Shown here piece by piece: positions 35,501-45,189 of a stretch of DNA of 62,000 bases. The stretch comes from Gnetum montanum. Its lineage: Eukaryota; Streptophyta; Gnetopsida; Gnetales; Gnetaceae. A program made the position numbers and the translations under genes. The first letter of the stretch is position 1. Each line of letters starts with the position of its first letter. A model generated the notes under the pieces. The model was not told the origin of the DNA. It did no database searches and worked only from the letters and a program-made list of their open reading frames with translations. Location: positions 577,677 through 639,676 of the forward strand of contig MNCI01002813.1 in assembly GCA_015680685.1 (NCBI GenBank), read 5' to 3'.

Positions 35501-36240
35501 ATGATAGCACCCTTCGTTTAACCTAATATGGTTCCATGAAGGGTGGGACCTACCATAAATGCCTCTAGAGCAGTGCAAGCTAGAGTAAGCCCACCATCCT
35601 CAACACACGTTCCGTCTAGGTTAACTTTAGGCCTACAAACAAATGGATGTTAAAACAGAAGCAAATGCCACTCGACAAAAAGAAACAACAAACTTAAATG
35701 GTCCTACCTATCCACCCGGTACATTGTTCCAAAGGGATTCTGGAACAGTGTGTGTGCACGCACAGCTAAGAATAAGGTGTTGTTGAGGTAGTCCTACCTT
35801 GGCGGCAATTGTGCCCACATGCACGCTAACAGGTGTGTAGACCTGGGCCCACAAGAAGAATCATCCTCATTCACAAGCAACCCCTCGTCAATGTCTTCTA
35901 TGAAGACCATGACACCCTTCGTGGCTCCCGGCAGCATGGCCTCAAGCATGCTCCATGCCACTAGTTCACTTAGGTGTGACTAGATAACCACTTCGAAGTT
36001 GTCCAGCATGAAGGTCAGGAATTCACATGCACCTTCTATGAACCAGACCCCATTGTTGTCCATAGTTAGATCTAGTGTAGGCTCATCAGCCTCAATGGGG
36101 ACAAACCATGTTAGCACCCCAATGAGCTCAACAATAAGGAGAAAAGGCTTAGTGTCCCTGCAAGCAACCAAGATGCCACCGTAAATTAGCCATGCATCAA
36201 AACGATACGAAAAACAAAAGTGCACATCGTAGACCGACAC
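32546..36240 (-). pseudogene. TE5 antisense spliced gene (seven exons placed)
   Basis: Minus-strand exons: a 36,240-35,708; b 35,632-35,364; c 35,274-34,234; d 34,131-33,898; e about 33,795-33,617; f 33,530-32,746; g 32,647-32,546 (34 codons with TAG). Introns of 75-102 bp begin GTAGGA, GTGAAT, GTAAGT, GTATGT, GTATGA and GTAAGC and end in AG; all junction phases agree except d/e. Spliced length is about 1,045 codons. Exon c starts MGRTKTTLSMKFGEVSKAQK and has a stretch with YYKTQIKGVKVVFHLS, resembling plant transposon-associated proteins of the putative plant transposon protein family (PF20167-like; from memory, unverified). Exon d is acidic; exon f contains KCQDWKAFASKVCKWG then KNHKH, as in TE4. 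About a dozen stops, mostly TAG/TAA at likely Gln codons, inactivate it. Function unknown. Confidence 0.75.
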
Positions 36241-36249
36241 TTAGAAAAA

Positions 36250-37240
36250 ATTGCAAACTGTTTACCCTTGGTGTATACACTACATAACCGAGTGTATACG
36301 CTGATAAAAACTATCTATGCTCAGAGTATACACTACTTAACCCGATGTATACATTGACAACAAACTATTTATGCTATCGACCAAACCATTTACACTCAGC
36401 ATATACGCGACAGAAACCCTTAGCGTATACGCCATAGAAGCCTTTAGCGTAAATAGTCTATGCTAGACACTGTACAAACAGTTTATGTTGAATCCTATGC
36501 AAATAAATTTATGCTGAAAATAGTTTACATGGAAATAGGTCTAAGCTGTACCATACTTGAAAAGACAGAACTGTGCATGCTCAGAGTATACGCTGTAGAA
36601 ACCCTCAGCATATATGTTGTAGCAGCCTTTAGCGTATACGCTGATAAAATTGTCTATGCTTCATGCAAGAAAAAGTGTTTACGCTACGCACTGATAAAAT
36701 AGATTATGCTGTGACTGCCTATGCTATCGAGACTTTACGTTGTGAACCTACACTCAGCGTATACGCTGAAATCCTCTACGCCAACTCTGTACGCTCAGCG
36801 TATATGTCAAATCCCTCTACAAGACTATCTACACTACGAAAATAGAGGTGGGATCAGAGCCTACTTGTGTGACAATCCAGGCCATGATGGAATCCTTGGC
36901 CTAGGTAGGCACTGCAACATGGCCTCACTCTCCTCTGCGAAGATCAAGTCAGGTCCTTTCCTCCCTTGGCCTTCCACTTCCTTGCCTTTGCCCATCTCGG
37001 CGTCCTCTACGCTTGGATCGACAGTTGACGCTAAGGGTTGAAACTATTTACGCCTATGCTGAGCCTCTACGCTAGAGTCTAAGTCTCTATGCCAACAGTT
37101 GAACTTCTATGCTCTGTGTCTATGCTGGGGTTTAGTCATTGGCATCTACGCTCAGGGTTTGGGTTTACGCTTACGTTGGGGTTTCACAGTTTACGCTTAC
37201 GCTGGGTTGTCTATGCTCAGATTTTACGCTCAGGATTATG
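36250..37240. repeat. GCGTATACGC array upstream of the TE5 antisense gene
   Basis: Starting right before the first antisense exon, this kilobase repeats GCGTATACGC (perfect at 36423, 36632 and 36757) and variants such as GTGTATACGC and GCATATACGC, mixed with TCTATGCT and TTTACGCT words. These are the same words as in the U3 and leader of the TE5 LTRs. In position it would cover the promoter and 5' flank of the antisense gene. Confidence 0.75.
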
Positions 37241-37380
37241 CTGCCGATTCAAAGTAACAACAAATGATGCCCCCCACCCTTTTATATCGTGCTCTGCCAT
37301 TGTTGCCACCACTACTGATGCCACCTCCTCGCGGTTTTTCATTTTTTGCCTCTTTTTTTCCTTTTTTGCTTATTTTTAGC

Positions 37381-37420
37381 TAAAATTTTCTCAAATATAT
37401 ATATATATATATATCTAAAA
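37381..37420. repeat. TA microsatellite
   Basis: ATATATATATATATATAT run at about 37,395-37,414 within AT-rich DNA between the palindrome array and block R2. Confidence 0.7.
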
Positions 37421-37494
37421 TAAAAGAAATTACTACATCCCATTCCCCTATGCACCCCATTTCAGGTGTTTATGCTGAACATTCTAGTGCAAAC

Positions 37495-37615
37495 AATGTA
37501 TGGCCCGGTACGGCCTTAAACTGCCGTTACGGCCTGGTACGGCCTTAAATTGCCGTTACGACCCGGTAAGGCATTAAACTGCCACCCACGGCCCGGTATG
37601 GCCTTAAACTTCCAT
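37495..37615 (+). repeat. TE5 repeat block R2
   Basis: Four tandem units of about 32 bp with GGCCCGGTACGGCCTTAAAC as the best-conserved part, followed by TGCCGTTAC or similar. It lies about 55 bp before the start of the pol frame. Confidence 0.75.
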
Positions 37616-37666
37616 GCATCCTGGTGTGATGATAATCCACCATCATGCATGTACACATAATTTACA

Positions 37667-38857
37667 TTGCCAAAGAACATAGAACAATACCCATTAGCTC
37701 ATCCTCCTCTATGTTCATTGGCAGGAGCAAGCCTGATGGATTGCCAGCACTTAGCCACATTGTTAATCATTGATGGACCATATGGCAAAATTATAAGGGA
37801 CATCGACATAAATCTCATCCACTTAAGTTCATCAACGGATGATGTAGTCATAGCCTCAACATAGCAAATGATAGACAATTACAAAGGTATGACAAAACCC
37901 CTTGACATAGAAGCCGAAAATATCACCAAAGACCTGTTGGCCGAAACCCCCATCACCATGCTCGATGGGGAAATTAAAATATTAAAATTAAGCACATTAC
38001 TACAACCGCAATTAGCCAAATACATTGAGAATGTCCTTAGGGAAAACATAAAAGCATTCGCTTGGTCTTACATGGACATGCCCGGGTTAGATCCTTGAAT
38101 TATCCAGCACAACATTATCCTTGATCCGAAATGAAGACCAGTAAAACAAAAGGCATGAAAGGTTAAACCTGAGGTGAAATTTGTAGTTCATAATGAGATC
38201 ACCAAGTTGTATCAGGTTGGTTTCATTTGGGTTGTTGATTACACCAAGTGGGTATCCAACATGGTCATTGTCCCGAAAAATAATGGAAGCATTCGCTTAT
38301 GTATTGACTTCTGGGATTTAAACGTTGCAACCATAAAAGATGATTTTCCCCTACCTAGCATCGATCAACTTGTTGACTCGACCGCTGGGCATGCACTATT
38401 ATCTTTTATGGATGGTTTCTCGGGATATAATCAAATATGCATCAACCCGGAGCATCAGCTTCAGACAACTTTTATGACATCATGGGGAAACTTTTGTTAT
38501 ACAATGATGCCCTTCGGTCTCAAGAATGTTGGGGCCATGTATCAAAGAGCAATGACATTTATCTTTAGCAATTACATGTTACAATCGCTCAACGACTACA
38601 TGGACGACATTGTGGTTAAGTCAAAGACATCGGAACAACATGTACAAGATCTTGATCTAGTACTAAAACGTTGTTTAAAATATGAACTGAGGCTTAACCC
38701 AAAGAAATGTGTCTTCAGTGTCAAGATAGGAAAAATGCTTGGATTTATAGCCTCAGAAGCATGGATATGAGTAGACCCCGATAAGGTTAAGACCATAACA
38801 AACTTGAGACCACCCAGCAACCTTACGGAACTTCGAGGTCTACAAGGTAGATTATAG
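37667..38857 (+). pseudogene. TE5 pol: reverse transcriptase
   Basis: The frame of 37,667 continues unbroken by indels. An amino-terminal part leads to TKWVSNMVIVPKNNGSIRLC, then CIDFWDLN (the family has an Arg where Trp stands, one C-to-T change away), SFMDGFSGYNQI with the first catalytic Asp, MPFGLKN, and YMDDIVVKS (38,597-38,614) with the catalytic Asp pair, then NPKKCVF and LGFIAS. The enzyme copies the element RNA into DNA. In-frame stops at 37862, 38096, 38132, 38156, 38768 and 38855 each fit a single C-to-T or G-to-A change from Gln, Arg or Trp. Confidence 0.85.
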
Positions 38858-39480
38858 TTTATCAGGCACTTCATAGAAAAAATGATAGAAAAACTAAAAC
38901 CTATGAACCACGTGTTACGCAAAAACGTCCATTTTGAATGAACTCCACAGTGCCAAGAAGCATTCAATAACATTAAAACAGCATTTTCCCAGCTACCTAC
39001 GGTTTACCCACCCAAAAATGATAAACCATTTTACATCTACCTCACCACTTCAGATTCGTCAATCGTGTCTATGCTTTGCCAAAAACAAGATGACGGAACC
39101 AAATTCTATGTATATTACTTAAGCCATGCATTAGTTGCCCATGAGAAAAAGTACAATGATGTGGAGAGGTCATGTTTAGCTTTGGTCTTTTCTTTAAGAA
39201 AATGGCAACATTACCTCTTCCATAACAAAGTTAACATAATTTGCAAGGATAATGTGCTCAAGGCCATCACAGGAAACATTTATGAAATAAGTCAGATAGC
39301 CCATTGGAAAGCCATGATAGCTGAGTTTGACCTGCATTACATAGTGCAATCATCAATTAAGGGCCAAGCCATAGCAACTCATATGGCCACGTCACCAATG
39401 CACAATCAAGCAACAGTAGAGCCAGAATTCCCATATGAGAATATAACTGCAATAGACATAGTGCCCAATGACTACGATGC
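38858..39480 (+). pseudogene. TE5 pol: RNase H domain 1
   Basis: Same frame as the reverse transcriptase, with a TGA at 38939. Segments QCQEAFNNIKTAFSQLP, YYLSHALVAHEKKYNDVERS, LALVFSLRKWQHYLF and KDNVLKAITGN match the order of the standard RNase H that follows reverse transcriptase in Ty3/gypsy elements. The first catalytic position reads SDSSIVSML. In Tat-clade elements this domain is often weakened and a second RNase H follows, as here. Confidence 0.75.
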
Positions 39481-39860
39481 CATTCTAAACTTTGATGGAG
39501 CATCCACCTCTTAAGGGGGAAGTGCAGCCGCTATCATCACCTATCCCTACAAGCAGATCTGACCCTTTGCTTATCGTTTCAATTTTCATTGTACCAACAA
39601 CATAGCAGAGTATGAAGGTCTCCTTAGAGGTCTCGTGGTAGCATTGGCTTCAGACATCACAAGGCTTGTGGTCAGAGGAGACTCACAACTGGTCTTAAAC
39701 CAAATCATAGATGTTTATACATGCAAAGCCCAAAATCTACAACCATACTGTGACTTGGTAAAACACTTGATGAGGCAATTTGAAAACGTCGATGTGCAAC
39801 ACATCTCCAAAAATGATAATACCATCACAGATGCATAAGCCACATTAGCATTAAATATAT
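39481..39860 (+). pseudogene. TE5 pol: second (archaeal-type-like) RNase H
   Basis: Still the same frame. LNFDGAST gives the first catalytic Asp (39,494-39,496), NNIAEYEGLLRGLVVA the Glu, RLVVRGDSQLVLNQI the second Asp, and NDNTITDA the carboxyl Asp. This order (DG...AEYEAL...GDSQLV...AD) is that of the additional RNase H acquired by the plant Tat clade between standard RNase H and integrase. Stops at 39512, 39560 and 39836. Confidence 0.8.
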
Positions 39861-40054
39861 CACCAGACATGTTCCATACATTACCAAGCTCCATGATCAG
39901 TTGTGCCGAACCAATAACTGATACTCTTAACACATTGCTGATCACATCTGTTAGTACAACACATGCGATAGAATGGTATGACAACATAAAAGAGTACCTT
40001 ATACATGGCAAAACACCACAACACCTAAGAAATACACAAAAGGATACAATATGA

Positions 40055-41209
40055 AAACGTTCTAGGTAGTATACCCTAGTAAGGGGCACATTGTGTCATA
40101 GATCCTACGAAGGCATATTGCTAACATGCGTTAGTAGTACCGATGCCCAAACCATCGTTGAACAAATACATGAAGGACTATGCAAAGGACACATAGTGCC
40201 AAAAGCCATGGAAACAAAGATAAGATGCTTAGGCTACTATTGGCCACACATGGAATATGAATGTCTCTCCAAGGTTAAAACATGTAGTACTTGCCAAAAA
40301 CATAGCAATCTAATCCATGTCCTACCAAATGAGTTGCATATGGCGCAAATCACATGGCCCTTTCAAAAGTGGGGGTTGGACCTTATCGACCCAATAACAC
40401 TCTCATTTTCTACGGGACATAGTTTTATCATAACCGCAACAGAATATTTCATGAAGTGGGTAGAAGCTGCTCCCCTTCGAAAAACTACATCTAAACACGT
40501 GTGCAATTTCATTCTCGAAAACATTGTAACCTGCTTTGGCATTCCCATGACAATCATCACTAACAACGGGCCACAATTTAGCAGTGCCAAAACCAAAATA
40601 TTTTGTGAAAGTCTAAGGATCAAACACTCATTTTCATCCCCTTACTATCATCAGAGCAACAGGCAAGCAGAGGTAACAAATAAAACAATTATTTCAATAC
40701 TTAAGAGAATGCTTACCCAAAGCAAGAGAAGGTGGCACGAACAATTGGTATATGCATTGTGGGCATACTGTACTACGCATCGAACTTCAATAGGTAAAAC
40801 ACCATATAGTCTTGTTTATGGTTTAGAAGCTATTTTACCTTTGGAATTATAGGTACCATCTTTAAGGATTACACTTTCCGAACTCCTCAACGAGCAAAAC
40901 AATGACCTACGCATCATTGACCTGGACTCGGTGGAGGAGGAACGTATATGTGCGCTTGATTAGATCGAATGGTATCAAAAACAACAACGGCAACGACATC
41001 AGCATGACATTCATAAGTGCCCTATCAAAGAAGCTGACCTTGTACTTAAGGCTGTTCAAGAACATTTAGACAAATTCTTAGTGAACTGGGAAGGGCCTTA
41101 CTTGGTCACTAAAGCATTTGACAATGGAGCATTTAAGCTTGCTGATTTGGAAGGGAATGAGCTTGCCAACCCAACCAATCACTTGTTCCTGAAACCATTC
41201 TACATTTGA
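40055..41209 (+). pseudogene. TE5 pol: integrase
   Basis: Same frame. A zinc-binding amino region has HEGLCKGH and CSTCQKH (HHCC). The core has WGLDLIDPI (first Asp), TIITNNGPQF (second catalytic Asp replaced by Asn), and NRQAEVTNKTI with the Glu. Then RRWHEQLVYALWAYCTTHRT and TPYSLVYGLEAILPLEL, and a carboxyl region with GPYLVTKAFDNGAFKLADLE and LKPFYI ending at TGA 41207. Stops at 40067, 40850 and 40961. Integrase inserts the DNA copy into the genome. Confidence 0.85.
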
Positions 41210-41229
41210 GTACAAGCTCAGGTACGTGC

Positions 41230-41640
41230 GAGTCCTGAGGTCATGACTATAAACTAATACCACAGAAGAGTCCTGGGGTCACGACTATAAACTGATACCA
41301 CAGAAGAGTCCTGAGGTCATGACTATAAACTGATACCATAGAAGAGTTCTGGGATCATGACTTAAAACTGATATCACAGCTCGTCCTCGCATTATGATGA
41401 TAAACTGATACCACACAGTGTCCGCAATGATGATAAACTAGCACCCATCCAGCATGATAGTAAATTGCAACCATTGCATTCACCAGAGTCCACTAAGACT
41501 ATAAACTGGTTTGCCTCTTCATGGTCCGCTAAGACTAGAAACTGGCAATGTAACGTCTGCCACGATGCTAAACGGGAAATGTCCAATGGGTTATGACATA
41601 AAACTAACCCATACTAGTCCGCTAAGACTATAAACTGGCA
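41230..41640 (+). repeat. TE5 repeat block R3, 38-bp tandem repeat
   Basis: Four units of exactly 38 bp start at 41230, 41268, 41306 and 41344 (GAGTCCTGAGGTCATGACTA then TAAACTGATACCACAGAA). Further right, to about 41,640, shorter and more diverged units keep the ACTATAAACTGG core. The block starts 20 bp after the pol stop. Tandem repeats in the 3' untranslated region are known from Tat-clade elements. Confidence 0.85.
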
Positions 41641-42673
41641 AGTTCATCTCTAGTTCCTCAATCTGCGGCCACATTCAAACTTCGTCAAAATCACTGCATC
41701 GCCCACCATTAGACGATCCTACCAACATTACTGCCATTTACATACAGTGCCTGAAATCTCCTTTAACATCTTTGTTCTATCTGTAACTGTTTAAGTCTAA
41801 GCCCCCTTATTCACTCATGGTTTTCTTGTCTCCTTGGAGTTGTGTTTGCAGGATGATACTCGGAGGTTTTTGCACAAGAATGTACTTCGTCATAAATAGC
41901 AAGATGAGACAATGTTCACAGCACACATGGAAAGACTAAATCAAATCGTTCACTAGTACATCCTCATTTCCCGGTACATTCTCTATCTATTCACTGACAC
42001 ACTCTACTCAGCCACACCTCTGATACACCCAGTACATTCAAAACTTTGAACATGATATTGCACACTGTAACACTTTAAAGTAGTTGCAACACACAACATA
42101 GCACTTGAGCATGAGTACAAGATCAAAGCAAAGCTTCTTTCAAAAAAGAACCCTCGATACTTCACACAAGCCCCAAGTGGAAAGGCATTAGTCTTGGAAC
42201 CAAGTACTCATGTAAAAAATAATCAAGAAACATCCACTTGCATAACTTTGGCTCTCCGCCAATAGGTTCCCCCAAAGAAGGGTCCTATTCCTCCAAAGAA
42301 TGCAACACATCATCACGTGGCTTTGGTTTTGCCAACAAGTCATCTTGGACACTAACCAAGAGTCTTGTTCCGCCAAAGGACACACATCGCATATTTGGAT
42401 TCCAAGTCTGCTAAATAATGGCTATGGATAAGGATCAGCATGCCACACACCAGAGCATCCCCTTTACCAAGCGCAATCTCTTGGCCAGTTACCAGTCCCC
42501 ACAATCTCCATTCCCCCATCCAAATACAAACCTTACTTCTCTAAATCCCATGTACTACTAAACACTGTGCGATGACGTTTAGTCAAGTGGCAACAGACAA
42601 AATCTCTATCAAGTTTCTTGTGGTGTTTTGCACTTCTTTGTCGACGCTTCTCGGGTTGATTCCTCCAAGCGTC
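41641..42673 (+). other. TE5 3' untranslated region
   Basis: No reading frame, tandem repeat or recognisable motif between block R3 and the polypurine tract. A CCAAAGAA / CCGCCAA-type imperfect repetition occurs around 42,255-42,375. Confidence 0.5.
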
Positions 42674-42689
42674 AATAAAGAGGGGCCAA
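42674..42689 (+). other. Polypurine tract of TE5
   Basis: AATAAAGAGGGGCCAA directly before the TG of the 3' LTR; a purine-rich tract here primes plus-strand DNA synthesis in LTR retrotransposons. Confidence 0.65.
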
Positions 42690-43925
42690 TGAAACACCAC
42701 AAAATTTTGAGCTTAGTACTTCTCCAACAAGAAGCAAGTCCTTGGGACCCACAGATGACCACAGCTACATCTGGTATCAAACATGGCAACTTCAAAGATC
42801 AAAATACTTGAGTTTCACTAAGTATGTAGTCTCAGTGTATATGCCCAGTGTATACACTCAAGTTCACATCCACAACGTATATGCCCAGCATATACGCCTG
42901 TCATTCTCAGTGTATACACCCAGCATAGAGATCCAGTGTACACATCCAGCATACATGCCTCACCTGTACACTTAGCAAGTACAACAAATGTATACGCCTG
43001 ACATGAAATCTCCAAAGACAGCATGGAAACAGCACTGCAGAGCAAGATTTGGCACAAGGCAACAACCATCAGCGTATACACCCTGGTGTATACGCCCAAT
43101 GCCCATTAGCGTATACGCCCAGCCACCATCAGCATTTACGCCCAGTGTCCACAACATCTATGCCCAAGTTCGCATACGCCTAGCACATCCAACGTATACT
43201 CCTAGAGTCTGCACTCACCAGACACAGCGTATACGCCCAGCAAATGCAACATGTACATTTGTCAATTTTATGCTTTTTCACCCACTCAACGTACCACATG
43301 TCGCCCAACCCGAGTCTAGTGTCAAAACCTGTATAAAAGCCCCAATTTTTCACTAGATCCAAGTCGATCAACAAATCCTAAAGCAAACCATAGAACAGAG
43401 ACACTGAGCACGAGAGTAGAAAAAATTATACGTTGGACAACTCTGTACACTGAGCATATAGCCTCTACGTTGTGCCTACAGTGAAAACTATTCCACTGTC
43501 ACCCTTGCATCCACTAGGGCTTTTCATCCACCTTGTGTCCTAGTCACAACTGCGTTAGACCAATGCATTATACTCTCATTTTGAAATTCCATTGTTACAT
43601 TTTCTTCCCAAAATCGTTTACAGTTTGCATTAATTATTTCATGTATTCTGTTTACGCTTGTTTACGTCTACGCTCTATTTGCATCAATTACGTTGTTTAC
43701 GCTCTAATTCACGCCTATTACACCGTTTACATATAACCCAGCGTATAGCACTTCGGTGTATGTTCGGGGAAATCCTTGTCTGATCTGCGTGCGAACCACC
43801 TAAGGTACTCTACCTTTGTTCATTTTAGCTCGCCCTCAGGTGAAGGTAGGGCCTTCTGTGCATGTCTGGTGATCCCACGGTCTCTGTTTCCTTCAAGTCA
43901 GAGATCGATGATTTCGGATGGTACA
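42690..43925 (+). repeat. TE5 3' LTR
   Basis: Starts TGAAACACCACAAAATTTTG and ends CGGATGGTACA. It aligns with 25,899-27,210 with many transitions. Perfect GCGTATACGC palindromes remain at 43109 and 43227. The five bases to its right (GGTGG) do not match the five to the left of the 5' LTR (ATAGT), so no target-site duplication is seen. Confidence 0.85.
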
Positions 43926-44308
43926 GGTGGATCATTGGATATAGCTTTTCTAGGAGAATGTTCCATGGATGTGTTGTTAAGATTTAGCACACCTTCAAAT
44001 GTTTTAAGAGGTAAGGTCTTATTTATATCTTTGTCTTCCCCTAAAGGTGGTGGATCACTTAGACAAAATCCATCATGTTGTTGATAAGGCAAGGTGTCTT
44101 CATAGTTTTCTTCACCTTCTCTAGAACTTTGATAGGATTGGATGGGATCTACATAAGAGATAGGACTTTTTGTAGTTCCACTCACATAGTCATTTTCAAC
44201 ATGTTCACTACACTCAACCTCAATAACCCCAACATAAATATTAGCATTTCAATCTTCCAAAGATTTATTTTGTTGATTTAAGGTTGTTACTACTTGTTTG
44301 TAGAAGGG

Positions 44309-44868
44309 TTATTGGGGTGTAGTCATGTATTCAGATTTTCCTTTGATAGGGTTCAATAATTCCAAGAAATTTAACCTAAAGAAGCCCCTAAACTTAGCTC
44401 CAAAAGTCCTAGATAAGAGCACACCATATGTGGGTTTTATGTCAACTACTAGGATATACGTATAATATTTAAATGTAGGGTATTGCTTAAGTTGTACCTT
44501 TACTCCTTTTAATAACCTTACCACAGGTACGTTAGATCCATCGAGTTGAATCACACTTTTAGTTTGTGGTATCATTCGTGCTCCTAAGGTGTTACAAATG
44601 TCAAGAGGCATAACACTAACAGTTGCACCGGAATCCATTAAGCAATTATGGACATTCTTTCCTAAAATAATCAAAGTGGTTAGGAAAGGGGATGGTCCTT
44701 TTTGCTAGACATGGAATTATCCATGTTTTGTACTGATAACGTGTTAGGAATTTCTACAAAATGAACTTGCCTTTTATGAATTCGGGATTTTTCTCTTTGG
44801 GCTATAGGTATATGAACCATATCCTGAATCACTTCTTTCATTTCGTTAAAGTGTAGGAGGTCATACAT
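44309..44868 (-). pseudogene. TE6 linker and aspartic protease
   Basis: The linker (44,868-44,680) starts MYDLLHFNEMKEVIQDM, the usual segment before protease. The protease follows in another frame (44,674-44,309): NCLMDSGATVSVMPLDICNTL has the catalytic DSGA, then VVDIKPTYGVLLSRTFG in place of the ILGRPFL motif. A frameshift lies between linker and protease. Confidence 0.75.
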
Positions 44869-45189
44869 CGAAATGTTGGCTTTAACTCTTTTTAAGTCCT
44901 CAACAAAATCATAATTCTTATTCTCATCTTTGGCTTCTTGTTGGGATGGAACTCTTTTAAGTATAGAATGGGGGTTTGGTCATTGTGGGACAATTACTTG
45001 GGATGACCCAGATTGGTTGTTTGCATTTTTTTGACTAGGAACTCTTCTGTTTGGAGGTGTATAGAAATTGTTCCTAGTTTGTTGTTGTGTAGCATTTATA
45101 ATGTTACTAATTTTGTGGTAGCGAGTGTTGTGTGGATTAAGGTCACCTACCATAACATGTTCTAATGAGGAAACCTCTTCATTTTTTGT

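Larger units (their letters stand above)
31703..37675 (+). other. Candidate pol intron of TE5
   Basis: Protease (31,115 frame) and reverse transcriptase (37,667 frame) are 5.8 kb apart. A strong donor, ACG|GTAAGT, lies at 31,703 in the protease tail at phase 0. An AG at 37,674-37,675 would join in phase with the pol frame; a better-looking acceptor at 37,721-37,724 does not match in phase. Ogre elements are known to splice an intron out between protease and reverse transcriptase, so this is plausible but untested. The antisense gene would sit inside it. Confidence 0.35.
25899..43925 (+). mobile_element. TE5: nearly complete 18-kb Tat/Ogre-like LTR retrotransposon
   Basis: Order: 5' LTR 25,899-27,210; primer-binding-site-like sequence; gag from 27,805; protease to 31,870; repeat block R1; antisense gene 36,240-32,546; palindrome array; repeat block R2; pol (reverse transcriptase, RNase H, second RNase H, integrase) 37,667-41,209; repeat block R3; polypurine tract; 3' LTR 42,690-43,925. 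Both LTRs run TG...CA, starting TGAAACACCACAAAATTTT. Two RNase H domains and extra coding capacity outside gag-pol are features of the plant Tat clade (Ogre, Retand and relatives). LTR divergence is clearly visible by eye and mostly transitions, so the insertion is old. Confidence 0.85.

Noticed and set aside
32546-36240. Antisense gene as a host gene into which TE5 was assembled, or a later nested insertion
   Set aside because: TE4 has the homologous exons at the same place relative to protease and block R1, so it belongs to the element family.
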